9,803 nt of DNA from an uncultured Eubacteriales bacterium (GTDB lineage: Bacteria > Bacillota > Clostridia > Oscillospirales > Acutalibacteraceae), in NCBI GenBank assembly GCA_900313125.1, contig OMPZ01000089.1, forward strand, positions 1 through 9,803, in the 5' to 3' direction. Made by a program: the position numbers and the translations under genes. Shown here piece by piece: positions 1-7,336 of the stretch. Each line of letters begins with the position of its first letter. Within the stretch, counting starts at the first letter, position 1. Below the pieces are notes generated by a model. It was not told the DNA's origin. It saw nothing but the letters and a program-made list of their open reading frames with translations, and ran no database searches.

Positions 1-107
1 TACAACTCTCCGAAAAAATAATTATAATCAGAGAGAAATCTATCGCACTAAACTATACACAGAACACACCGAAGATGTTTAGAGCGATGAAGTTGTCGGG
101 GGAGATT

Positions 108-258
108 CTTAAGAGGGGGTGCCTGCGACCCACTAACCATTTAACGAGCCTTCGCAGGGTCTCCGCTGCCGCGTCGGTCGGTGTACCCCAAGGGCACTTC
201 CTTCGGGCGCCTCTGCTACGCAGAGGTCTCCACAGGAGACCCGCACCCCCCTCTTAAG
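108..258. repeat. Inverted-repeat arms enclosing copy A
   Basis: CTTAAGAGGGGGTGC (108-122) is the reverse complement of GCACCCCCCTCTTAAG (243-258) apart from one extra C in the homopolymer run. A further pair, CCTGCGA (122-128) with TCGCAGG (152-158), folds inside it. With the repeat's own hairpins this gives a 151-base unit closed by a long terminal stem around several internal helices. Such a shape fits either a small non-autonomous mobile element with terminal inverted repeats or a structured RNA. No clear target-site duplication is visible outside the arms. Confidence 0.7.
158..249. repeat. 92-base structured intergenic repeat, copy A
   Basis: This copy matches 374-465 at 89 of 92 positions with no gaps. 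The differences are C175/T391, A190/G406 and A234/C450. Similarity stops abruptly at both ends. Within it, CCTCTGC (210-216) and GCAGAGG (220-226) form a perfect 7-bp hairpin with loop TAC. GGTCTCC (225-231) and GGAGACC (235-241) form another with loop ACA. The two hairpins share bases 225-226, and a second GGTCTCC at 158-164 can compete for the same GGAGACC. Imperfect pairing GTG-CCC/GGG-CAC is possible around 181-197. It is a dispersed palindromic element or structured RNA of unknown class. The strand is undetermined. Confidence 0.85.
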
Positions 259-292
259 CGGTTTTTGCCGACTTTTGGGCGTCCAAAATGAG

Positions 293-483
293 TGACGCCA
301 CAAGAGCGCAAGCCGCAAGGCGCAGCGCGATTGGCTGGCGGAAGTTATGCGGAGCGCAGCGTAGCTGTCGGTCGGTCTCCGCTGCCGCGTTGGTCGGTGT
401 ACCCCGAGGGCACTTCCTTCGGGCGCCTCTGCTACGCAGAGGTCTCCACCGGAGACCCGCACCCCAGCGGCGACAGAGCGTCA
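293..483. repeat. Shorter inverted-repeat arms enclosing copy B
   Basis: TGACGC (293-298) pairs with GCGTCA (478-483). Closer in, CTGTCG (365-370) pairs with CGACAG (471-476). The arms differ in sequence from those around copy A but play the same geometric role, placing the 92-base core at the end of a stem. The stems are only 6 bp each in GC-rich DNA, so chance pairing cannot be excluded. The GCGCAGCG motif also occurs twice in the left flank (320-327 and 354-361). Confidence 0.4.
374..465. repeat. 92-base structured intergenic repeat, copy B
   Basis: This is the second copy, in direct orientation, exactly 216 bases downstream of copy A. Both perfect hairpins are retained at 426-442 and 441-457. 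None of the three differing positions falls in a stem of these hairpins, and A234/C450 is in a loop. The flanks are unrelated to those of copy A, so the 92-base unit itself appears to be what was duplicated or mobilised. With only three differences, selection for structure cannot be claimed from this pair alone. Confidence 0.85.
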
Positions 484-626
484 AAAAAGAAAAAGTTTAT
501 ACAACGTATATTCAGAATGAAAGCTATTGGTCTGACCCAAACACAATACGCCCAAAATCATCAAAGGAGAGCTGTGCCTTAGAAAAACTACAACCGCGTA
601 ATAGCCCGTGCGCTTCGGGCGCCGTA

Positions 627-655
627 TTGATTTTATGAAAAAGATGTGATATAAT
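627..655 (+). promoter_or_regulatory. Promoter of the alpha-galactoside operon
   Basis: The -35 box TTGATT (627-632) and -10 box TATAAT (650-655) are separated by 17 bases. TG at 647-648, followed by one base, makes an extended -10 element. Transcription should start near 662, giving a leader of about 87 bases before the first gene. No other good promoter is seen before 749. Confidence 0.8.
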
Positions 656-686
656 ATAAAAAACTACTTTATTGTCAAACTTTTTT

Positions 687-720
687 ATTGAATAGTTCGA
701 TCGGAACGTATTTGTTCAAT
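687..720 (+). promoter_or_regulatory. Inverted repeat in operon leader, possible operator
   Basis: ATTGAA (687-692) pairs with TTCAAT (715-720), and inside it GTTC (695-698) pairs with GAAC (704-707). The element lies between the predicted transcription start (about 662) and the ribosome binding site (736-744), where a repressor could block elongation or an RNA hairpin could form. The inner and outer pairs are not exactly concentric. No regulator gene is in the window, so the role is inferred from position only. Confidence 0.4.
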
Positions 721-748
721 GAAACGGTGCAGGAGAAGGAGGAGTATC

Positions 749-2218
749 ATGACAGACCGCTCAAAAATAATATTCGGCAATACTATCGGCAGCTCCGCCG
801 TGCGTAAGGCAGAAAAGTCGAAAGCAAAGTACGAAAAAAAATTCGGTGACGACAGCAATGAGAACTACCCGGCAAAGCTGGTGGCGAACGCCTGTCTGAA
901 CAAGCCTCTCGGCGTTTATGATATCCGTGTAGCGGAGGGGGAGGGCGATATCCCATTTGACAGAGAGAAGGGCATTATCGTCGGCAATATCCGCATGGGC
1001 TTCGGTCATTACAGGATCTCGATCGCAATGGCGTCGGCTGCCCATGCGCTGGGCTATACGCCGTATTGGATGGACCTCAACTCGTATAAGGAGACGACCT
1101 GCACGAAGGTCATCGGCGCGCAAAACGATCTTTATTCAATGGGCTCGCGCCTGTCTCAGAAAAGTAAGCTGTTCAACAAGCTTTATTGGGAGCCGCTCAA
1201 TTACGAGGGCTTCAGAAAGCTCACCTACAATTCGTCCGACCAGAAAAACGCCGAGCTTATGGCGCCCGTTTTCAAGAATATCCCGAAGGATATGCCCGTT
1301 ATCGGAACGCACGTCTGGCCCGCGCAGGCGGCGCTGCACGCTGGCATGAAGTACGTTGTCAACGCTATCCCCGACGATTGGCCGATGGCGCTGCACCTTG
1401 CCGAGGGCAGCCTGCATCTTATCCAGACGTACCACGCGTACCTCGGCTACCGCACGCTTGACGGTATGCAGGGCAGCGACGTTCTGAAGCCGATGCCGGA
1501 GGACAGCCTGAGATACGTCGGTCATTACGTCGATCACGAGCTTGTGTCGAATATCGACAAGGACTGCGCCGCGAGAATGAAACGCAAGACGAACGGCGAG
1601 CCTATGCGATTTTTGCTGACGATAGGCGGCGCGGGCGCGCAGAGGGAGCTTTTCTCCGCGATAATCAAGCACCTTATCCCCGCGATAAAGGAGAAAAAAG
1701 CGGCGCTCTATGTGAACGTAGGCGACTACAAGAATGTGTGGACGGAGCTTACAAACGAGATACCCGAGCTTGAGGGGCTTAGCACAACGCATTTCGGAAA
1801 CTGGGACGAAACGGTCAAGTTCTGTGAAAAAGCCGTTGACGGCGCTGTGTCGGGCGTTCACGCGTTCTGGCACGAGAATATCTTCGAGGCGGTATACTGC
1901 ACGAATCTGCTCATGCGCTCTGCCGATGTTATCGCGACGAAGCCGAGCGAGCTTGTGTTCTACCCGATGCCGAAGCTGTTTTTGCGCCACATCGGCGGTC
2001 ACGAGCGCTGGGGCGCTATCCACTCGGCGGAGATAGGCGACGGCACGCTCGAATGCGAGGATATACCGCACACGCTGCAAATGTTCGATATGTTCATGAA
2101 CGAAAGCTTCCTGCTAAACCAGATGTGCGAGACGATAAAGGCAAATAACTCCATAGGCGTTTACGACGGCGCGTACAATGCCGTCAAGCTTGCAATGGAG
2201 ATGAAAAACAAAAAGTGA
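749..2218 (+). CDS. Uncharacterised GT-B-fold (GT28-like) protein, first gene of alpha-galactoside operon
   Basis: This is a 489-residue protein. The ATG at 749 is chosen because AAGGAGGAG (736-744) sits just ahead of it; the same frame is open from 719 without such a site. The N-terminal half carries GIIVGNIRMGFGHYR (residues 75-89), resembling the glycine-rich GxGH loop of MurG and diacylglycerol glucosyl/galactosyltransferases. GTHVWP (186-191) and NAIPDDWP (205-212) follow. The C-terminal half has IGGAGAQ (292-298) and ADVIATKPSE (392-401), placed like the GGSxGA and TKPGG elements that hold the nucleotide sugar in GT28 enzymes. The usual KPGG is KPSE here, so donor binding may differ. 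There is no signal peptide or membrane span. It lies 14 bases before the symporter gene and is surely cotranscribed with it. The fold is inferred from motifs. Substrate and reaction are unknown, and I do not recognise a named family. Confidence 0.8.
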   Translation: MTDRSKIIFGNTIGSSAVRKAEKSKAKYEKKFGDDSNENYPAKLVANACLNKPLGVYDIRVAEGEGDIPFDREKGIIVGNIRMGFGHYRISIAMASAAHALGYTPYWMDLNSYKETTCTKVIGAQNDLYSMGSRLSQKSKLFNKLYWEPLNYEGFRKLTYNSSDQKNAELMAPVFKNIPKDMPVIGTHVWPAQAALHAGMKYVVNAIPDDWPMALHLAEGSLHLIQTYHAYLGYRTLDGMQGSDVLKPMPEDSLRYVGHYVDHELVSNIDKDCAARMKRKTNGEPMRFLLTIGGAGAQRELFSAIIKHLIPAIKEKKAALYVNVGDYKNVWTELTNEIPELEGLSTTHFGNWDETVKFCEKAVDGAVSGVHAFWHENIFEAVYCTNLLMRSADVIATKPSELVFYPMPKLFLRHIGGHERWGAIHSAEIGDGTLECEDIPHTLQMFDMFMNESFLLNQMCETIKANNSIGVYDGAYNAVKLAMEMKNKK

Positions 2219-2232
2219 AAGAGGTGGATCAG

Positions 2233-3669
2233 ATGAAAGAAAAGCAAAAGCTGTCCTTGGGCGCTAAGCTGTCTTACGCGCTCGGCGCGGTCGGCAAGGA
2301 TATGGTCTATATGCTATCCGCGTCGTATGTGCTTTACTACTATCAGGACATCATGGGCGTCAGCGCGTTCGCAATGGGTATCATACTGCTGATAGCGCGT
2401 ATCTTCGACGCCTTCAACGACCCTATCATGGGCGTTGTCGTTGCAAAAACAAAAACGCGATGGGGCAAGTTCCGTCCGTGGCTGCTTATCGGTACGGTGA
2501 CGAACGCGATCATTTTGATCCTGATGTTCTCCGCGCCGCCAAAGCTTAACGCGGCAGGGCTGACGGCGTACGCCGCCGCGGCTTATATTATCTGGGGCGT
2601 AACGTACACGATGATGGATATCCCGTACTGGTCGATGATCCCGGCATTCACCGAGGGCGGCAAGGAGCGCGAAAACCTGACGACGCTCGCGAGGAGCGCG
2701 GCGGGCGTAGGCTCGGCTATCGTAATGGTAGTGACCGTTATCGCGGTGCAGGGTCTTGGCAAGATGTTCGGCGGCGAAACGGCGCGCGATATCGAGATCG
2801 TCGGCTTCCGCTGCTTTGCGATCATCGTGGCGGCGCTGTTCGTTCTTTTCACCACGCTGACCTGTATCAACGTCAAGGAGAAATCGACGGCGGAAATGGA
2901 AACAGTCTCCGTCGGTCAGATGTTCAAGGCGCTTATCCAGAACGATCAGGCTCTGACGGTCGTTGTCGCGATCGTGCTCATCAACTGCGCTATCTACATC
3001 ACCTCGAACCTCGTTATATACTTCTTTAAATACGACTTCGGCGGCGAGGACTGGTATAACAGCTACACGCTGTTCAATATGTTCGGCGGCGCGATGCAGG
3101 TGCTGTCGATGATGATACTCTATCCGCTGCTTCGCCGCGCATTTTCAAACACGAAGATCTTCTACATAGGTCTCGGCTCGGCGATAGCGGGCTACGCGGT
3201 GCTGCTGGCGCTGTCGTTTACGAACATGAACAACGTATTTATTCTGTTCGTTCCGGGCTTCCTCATTTTTGCGGCGAGCGGTATCATGAATATCCTCACA
3301 ACGGTGTTCCTCGCGAACACGGTAGACTACGGCTACCTTAAAAACAAGCGTCGTGACGAGAGCGTCATCTTCTCGATGCAGACGTTCGTTGTAAAGCTCG
3401 CGTCCGGTATCGCCGCGTTTGCGGCGTCTATCTGCCTTGCGGTCAATCATCTCAGCGACGCCGCTACCACGGAAGCGGAGCAGACGGTCGATCTTTCGCT
3501 CGCTGTTTCGCAAAGCGCAAAAGTGGGTCTGCGCATGACGATGGCGGTGATCCCGATATTTGGCTTGCTTTTCGCGATATTCTGGTTCAAGAAGAAGTTC
3601 ATTCTCAACGACGACAAGATCAAGGAAATAACGGAGCAGGTCGCAAAGATGCAGGGTGATGAAAAATGA
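2233..3669 (+). CDS. MelB-type (GPH family) cation/alpha-galactoside symporter
   Basis: This is a 478-residue polytopic membrane protein with about 12 hydrophobic segments, in the glycoside-pentoside-hexuronide:cation symporter family of the major facilitator superfamily. The ATG at 2233 follows AGAGGTGG (2220-2227); an in-frame GTG at 2215 has no such site. The family signature FDAFNDPIMG then TRWGKFRPW is present. Aligned by eye to Salmonella MelB, D59, N62, D63 and T126 match the cation-site residues (D55, N58, D59, T121). K22, D23, D129, W133 and R154 match the galactosyl-binding residues (K18, D19, D124, W128, R149). This supports cation-coupled uptake of melibiose or a related alpha-galactoside. 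The next gene starts within its stop codon (ATGA overlap), implying coupled translation. The exact sugar and coupling ion are inferred. Confidence 0.9.
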   Translation: MKEKQKLSLGAKLSYALGAVGKDMVYMLSASYVLYYYQDIMGVSAFAMGIILLIARIFDAFNDPIMGVVVAKTKTRWGKFRPWLLIGTVTNAIILILMFSAPPKLNAAGLTAYAAAAYIIWGVTYTMMDIPYWSMIPAFTEGGKERENLTTLARSAAGVGSAIVMVVTVIAVQGLGKMFGGETARDIEIVGFRCFAIIVAALFVLFTTLTCINVKEKSTAEMETVSVGQMFKALIQNDQALTVVVAIVLINCAIYITSNLVIYFFKYDFGGEDWYNSYTLFNMFGGAMQVLSMMILYPLLRRAFSNTKIFYIGLGSAIAGYAVLLALSFTNMNNVFILFVPGFLIFAASGIMNILTTVFLANTVDYGYLKNKRRDESVIFSMQTFVVKLASGIAAFAASICLAVNHLSDAATTEAEQTVDLSLAVSQSAKVGLRMTMAVIPIFGLLFAIFWFKKKFILNDDKIKEITEQVAKMQGDEK

Positions 3670-6014
3670 TCAGAGTCATTGACGGAGAAAAGCCGTCCTT
3701 TATCCTCGAAACGGAGAATACAACCTACGCCTTCGCAGTAATGGGCTCGGGGCATCTCGAGCACCTGTACTACGGGGCGAAAATATCGGCAAACAGCGCG
3801 CAGCAGCTCGACGCGTTCCGTGAAAAGCGCGAGTTTGAGCTTGGCAACGTGATCGCCTACTCGAAGGAGTTCCCGACGGAGATACCCGAGGATACGCTCT
3901 ATGAGCTTTCCTTCGGCGGTCACGGCGATATCCGCGAGCCGTTCGGCGAGATAGTTTACCCCGACGGCAGCCGCAGCTCCGATTTTAAATATGCTTCTCA
4001 CGAGGTGTCCGACAGCAAGGCGGAGTTTGAAACGCTGCCCGGCAGCTACAGCGAGGACGGCAAAACAGAGAGCCTTTGCGTAACGCTGCAGGACGGCGAT
4101 CTGATACTGCTGATAAATTACTATGTCTATCCCGAGTGCAACGTCATCACGCGCAGCGCAAAGCTCGTAAACAACGGCGAGGGCGAGATCAGGGTCGAAA
4201 GGCTGATGAGCCTTCAGCTCGATATCCCCGAAAGCGGCTTTAGCGTTACGACGTTTCGCGGCGCGTGGGCGCGTGAGATGAACAAATACACGATCGCTCT
4301 GCCTGCCGGAAAAGCTGTCAGCGAGTCGCGCGCAGGCTGCTCGTCGAGCCGCGCTAACCCGTTCTTTATGGTGCATTCACCGTCGGCAACTGAGACGAGC
4401 GGCGAATGCTACGGCTTTAACCTTATCTACAGCGGGAACCATTACTCGGCGGTCGAGATCAGCGCATTCGGCAAAACGAGGGTCGTCACGGGCGTACAGC
4501 CGCAGGGCTTTAGCTACCTGCTCGAAAAGGGCGAGAGCTTTGAAGCTCCCGAGGCCGTTATGACGTACTCAAGCCGCGGCTTTACAGGTCAAAGCGTCAA
4601 TATGCATCGGTTCGTCCGCGAGCATATCGTCAGGGGCGAGTGGAAAAGCAAGCTGCGCCCCGTGCTGCTCAATAGCTGGGAAGCGTGTTATTTCAACATC
4701 TCGGAGCAGAGTCTCGTGCCGCTCGCGAAGTCGGGCAGGGAGCTTGGCATAGAGCTTTTCGTAATGGACGACGGCTGGTTTGCAAAGCGCGACGACGACA
4801 GCCACTCTCTCGGCGACTGGGAGCCGTCAAAGAAAAAGCTGCCGAAGGGGCTTTCTCAGCTCAGCAAAAAAATAACGTCGCTTGGCGTAAGCTTCGGAGT
4901 CTGGGTCGAGCCGGAAATGGTGAACACGCAGAGTGAGCTTTATGAGAAGCACCCCGAGTGGGCAATGGCTGTTCCCGACAAGCTGCACTCGGAGGGTCGA
5001 AATCAGCGTATACTCGACCTTGCGAACCCCGAGGTCGAAAAATACCTTATTGACAAAATGAGCGAGGTGTTCTCCTCGGGCGACATAACTTATGTAAAGT
5101 GGGATATGAACAGGATATTCTCCGATACATATTCGCCGTACCTCCCGGCAAAGCGTCAGGGCGAGACGGCGCACCGCTACATGATTGGTCTTTACCGCGT
5201 CATTAAGGCGCTGACGGAAAAATTCCCCCATATCCTGTTTGAGGGCTGCGCTTCGGGCGGAAACCGCTTCGACCTCGGCATTCTCTGCTATTTTCCGCAG
5301 ATATGGGGCAGCGACAACACCGACGCTATAAGCCGTCTCTACATTCAGGAGGGGTACAGCTACGGCTATCCGCAAAGCTGTATCGGCGCGCACGTCGCGG
5401 CAAGCCCGAATCACCAGACGCTGCGCGAAACGCCGCAGTCAACGCGCTTTGCCGTGGCGGCGTTCGGCTCGCTCGGCTATGAGTGTGACACGAGAGACCT
5501 AAGCGCCGAGCAAAAGCAGCAGATCGCCGCACAGATCAAAAAGTACAAGGAGTGGCGCGAGGTGTTCCAGTTCGGGCAGTTCTACCGAAGCCGCAGCGGC
5601 GGCGTTCACGAGTGGTGCTGCGTGTCGCAGGACAAAAAACGCGCCGCGGGTCTGCTCGTTCAGGAGCTTGTCAAGCCGAACACGCAGTCCGAGCGATTCA
5701 CCGCGAAAGGGCTTGACCCGGAGCTTGAATACCGTTTCTACAGTATTCCCGAAAGGGTGAACGTAAAGCAGTTCGGCAGCCTTATCAACACAATGGCGCC
5801 TATCCACGTCAAGCAGGATTCGCTCGTACACAACGTGATCGCGAAGGCTGTCAAGATGAACGGCGAGGCGGAAGACCTGACCGTTCGCGGCGACGTCCTC
5901 ATGAGCGCGGGAGTTGCGCTGAAGCAGGCGTTCTCGGGTACGGGATTTAACGAAAACGTCCGTGTTTTCCCCGATTTCGCAGCGCGGCTCTACTTTATGG
6001 AAGCCGTCGAATAG
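3666..6014 (+). CDS. Alpha-galactosidase, glycoside hydrolase family 36
   Basis: This 782-residue enzyme releases terminal alpha-1,6-linked galactose from melibiose, raffinose or stachyose. It has a beta-sandwich N-terminal domain (to about residue 320), a catalytic barrel with MDDGWF (367-372) and LGDW, and a beta-rich C-terminal domain. KWDMNR supplies the nucleophile D480. IWGSDNTDA supplies the expected acid/base D550. The 70-residue spacing equals that of Geobacillus AgaA (D478/D548). The substrate-loop motif is CASGGNRFD rather than the common CSGGGxRFD. The length is about usual for tetrameric bacterial GH36 enzymes. No signal peptide is seen, so it acts in the cytoplasm on sugar brought in by the upstream symporter. 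Its start overlaps the symporter stop by 4 bases, and AGGGTGAT just upstream serves as ribosome binding site. A terminator hairpin follows. Side activity, such as transglycosylation, cannot be read from sequence. Confidence 0.96.
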   Translation: MIRVIDGEKPSFILETENTTYAFAVMGSGHLEHLYYGAKISANSAQQLDAFREKREFELGNVIAYSKEFPTEIPEDTLYELSFGGHGDIREPFGEIVYPDGSRSSDFKYASHEVSDSKAEFETLPGSYSEDGKTESLCVTLQDGDLILLINYYVYPECNVITRSAKLVNNGEGEIRVERLMSLQLDIPESGFSVTTFRGAWAREMNKYTIALPAGKAVSESRAGCSSSRANPFFMVHSPSATETSGECYGFNLIYSGNHYSAVEISAFGKTRVVTGVQPQGFSYLLEKGESFEAPEAVMTYSSRGFTGQSVNMHRFVREHIVRGEWKSKLRPVLLNSWEACYFNISEQSLVPLAKSGRELGIELFVMDDGWFAKRDDDSHSLGDWEPSKKKLPKGLSQLSKKITSLGVSFGVWVEPEMVNTQSELYEKHPEWAMAVPDKLHSEGRNQRILDLANPEVEKYLIDKMSEVFSSGDITYVKWDMNRIFSDTYSPYLPAKRQGETAHRYMIGLYRVIKALTEKFPHILFEGCASGGNRFDLGILCYFPQIWGSDNTDAISRLYIQEGYSYGYPQSCIGAHVAASPNHQTLRETPQSTRFAVAAFGSLGYECDTRDLSAEQKQQIAAQIKKYKEWREVFQFGQFYRSRSGGVHEWCCVSQDKKRAAGLLVQELVKPNTQSERFTAKGLDPELEYRFYSIPERVNVKQFGSLINTMAPIHVKQDSLVHNVIAKAVKMNGEAEDLTVRGDVLMSAGVALKQAFSGTGFNENVRVFPDFAARLYFMEAVE

Positions 6015-6024
6015 CCAAAATAAC

Positions 6025-6065
6025 AAGCTGCCGCATTTTGCTTTGCGGCAGCTTTTGAGTTTTTT
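6025..6065 (+). terminator. Rho-independent terminator after alpha-galactosidase
   Basis: AAGCTGCCGCA (6025-6035) pairs perfectly with TGCGGCAGCTT (6044-6054) across an 8-base loop. A T-rich tail ends in a six-T run at 6060-6065. It begins 10 bases after the alpha-galactosidase stop and lies between the ends of two convergent genes. The opposite strand continues GTTATTTTGG after the hairpin, so it may also stop galK transcription, though less well. Confidence 0.9.
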
Positions 6066-6079
6066 ATAATTGTCTATGT

Positions 6080-7234
6080 TTATATTTTATGAGCGCCGTC
6101 CTCGGGCGTTATCCTGTAAACTGCCGCGTCAATGCCGTATTGGCTTTTGTATACGGTCGTTATCGTGTCTGTAAAGCTGTCGGCGCGGTCCTTCCTCACA
6201 AGGTTTACGGTGCAGCCGCCAAAGCCGCCGCCCGTCATTCGCGCGCCGTATACGCCCTCGATGACCTGCGCCACTTTTGCGAGAAAGTCGAGCTCGCTGC
6301 ACGACACCTCGTAATCGAGACTGAGCGATCTGTGCGACTCGTTCATGAGCTTTCCGAAGCGTTCGATGTCGCCGCCGACAAGGGCATCGTAAGCGGCGTG
6401 TACACGGGCGTTCTCGTAAACTGCGTGGCGGGCGCGCTTTTTGCAGATCTTGTCCGAGATCGAGCTTTTGTGCTTTTCAAAAAGCTCCGGCGTCAGACTG
6501 CACAGCGAGGGGCATTTCACGGCGGACCCGATATCCGCGAGAGCCTGCTCGCACTCGCGGCGTCTGTCGTTATAAGCCGAGGAAGCGAGCGAATGCTTAA
6601 CGCCGCTGTTTACAATGATGATCTCCGCCTTGTCGGTCGGAAGGGGAGCGTACTTAAATTCGAGCGCGTCGGTGTCGAGAAGTATCGCGTTGTCCTTTTT
6701 GCCCATCGCGCTGGCGAACTGATCCATGATACCGCAGCGCACGCCGATGAACCTGTTCTCGGCGAACTGACCGATAACAGCCGTCTCCTGCCTTGTAACG
6801 GGGATAGAAAAAAGCTCCCTCAGCACCGTGCCTGTCAGCACCTCAAGCGCCGCGGACGACGAAAGCCCTGCGCCGTCGGGCAGATCGCCGATAAACGCGA
6901 GGTCTGCGCCGCAGGGGAGAGCGTGACCAAAGCTGCGAAACGCGCGGATAACGCCCTTCGGGTAGTCCGTCCAGCTCCCCGTTTGAGAAAGCTCGTCGAT
7001 AGACGCCGTGATAACGCCGTCGCCGCTGAAATTTTCGGAGTAGAAACGCAGCATACCGTCGCTGCGCTTTTTTGCGGCACAATACGCGCCGAGGTCTATC
7101 GCGCACGGGAATACACAGCCGCCGTTGTAGTCGGTGTGTTCACCGATGAGATTTACGCGCCCGGGCGCAAAGCATACGACCTGAGGTTCCCCGCCGAAAA
7201 TGTTGTTGAAAATATCCTTGCATCTGTTTTTCAT
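6080..7234 (-). CDS. galK: Galactokinase
   Basis: This 384-residue GHMP-family kinase phosphorylates galactose to galactose-1-phosphate with ATP, the first committed step of the Leloir pathway, in the cytoplasm. The galactokinase signature GRVNLIGEHTDYNGG is at residues 25-39. The ATP-loop motif PDGAGLSSSAA is at 119-129. GIMDQF carries the expected catalytic D171, which works with R26. The third GHMP motif MTGGGFGG is at 333-340. The length matches typical bacterial GalK (about 380-390). The start is set by GGAGGAG (7248-7242) seven bases before the ATG. It is transcribed toward the alpha-galactosidase operon from its own promoter and would use the galactose that enzyme releases. galT and galE are absent from this window. 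Confidence 0.97.
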   Translation of the reverse strand: MKNRCKDIFNNIFGGEPQVVCFAPGRVNLIGEHTDYNGGCVFPCAIDLGAYCAAKKRSDGMLRFYSENFSGDGVITASIDELSQTGSWTDYPKGVIRAFRSFGHALPCGADLAFIGDLPDGAGLSSSAALEVLTGTVLRELFSIPVTRQETAVIGQFAENRFIGVRCGIMDQFASAMGKKDNAILLDTDALEFKYAPLPTDKAEIIIVNSGVKHSLASSAYNDRRRECEQALADIGSAVKCPSLCSLTPELFEKHKSSISDKICKKRARHAVYENARVHAAYDALVGGDIERFGKLMNESHRSLSLDYEVSCSELDFLAKVAQVIEGVYGARMTGGGFGGCTVNLVRKDRADSFTDTITTVYKSQYGIDAAVYRITPEDGAHKI

Positions 7235-7264
7235 GGTTGTGCTCCTCCGTGGTTTTCTAATTTA

Positions 7265-7292
7265 ACTATACCATTAATTTGAGAAAAATCAA
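7265..7292 (-). promoter_or_regulatory. Promoter of galK
   Basis: Read on the minus strand, the -35 box TTGATT (7292-7287) and -10 box TATAGT (7270-7265) are 16 bases apart. The start of transcription falls near 7258, about 24 bases before the galK ATG and just ahead of its ribosome binding site. Confidence 0.65.
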
Positions 7293-7336
7293 AGGCTTTT
7301 TGAAAAAAAACACGCGCGGAGTTCCCGATTTTATGC

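Larger units (their letters stand above)
1..748. other. Long non-coding region upstream of the alpha-galactoside operon
   Basis: No reading frame here has a credible ribosome binding site or a recognisable product. The frames that stay open do so because the GC-rich repeats lack stops. The region splits into four parts. Positions 1-107 are AT-rich with nothing recognisable. Positions 108-483 are GC-rich and hold two copies of a 92-base repeat and their inverted-repeat arms. Positions 484-626 are AT-rich and featureless apart from a weak GCCCG/CGGGC hairpin at 604-620. Positions 627-748 hold the operon promoter and leader. A short perfect hairpin, TTTTGG-GCGT-CCAAAA, lies at 273-288 between the two repeat copies. 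No tRNA or rRNA was recognised. Confidence 0.75.

Noticed and set aside
133..462. 109-residue minus-strand frame spanning both repeat copies
   Set aside because: The two copies fall in the same frame only because their offset (216) is a multiple of three. It starts at GTG with no ribosome binding site, is Arg/Ala-rich without a recognisable domain, and overlaps hairpins. Plus-strand frames at 75-257 and 288-638 are open for the same compositional reason.
158..465. CRISPR array
   Set aside because: There are only two units of 92 bases, far longer than CRISPR repeats, with no regular spacers and no cas genes in the window.
518..583. Small frame starting MKAIGLTQ, like the N-terminus of zinc alcohol dehydrogenases
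   Set aside because: Only 21 codons, no ribosome binding site, and the similarity ends after about eight residues.
604..634. Hairpin GCCCG/CGGGC followed by T-containing sequence, possible terminator
   Set aside because: The stem is only 5 bp, there is no continuous T run, and no gene upstream would need it.
719..734. TGAAACGGTGCA resembling a catabolite-repression (cre) site
   Set aside because: It does not fit the 14-base consensus at the central CG without inserting a base.
1136..2080. 314-residue minus-strand frame within the GT-B-like gene
   Set aside because: It is an antisense shadow of a gene with a good ribosome site and coherent motifs, and has no domain of its own.
6089..7282. 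397-residue frame antisense to galK
   Set aside because: It lies almost wholly opposite galK, whose motifs are intact, and has no recognisable domain. It is a shadow produced by GC-rich third codon positions.
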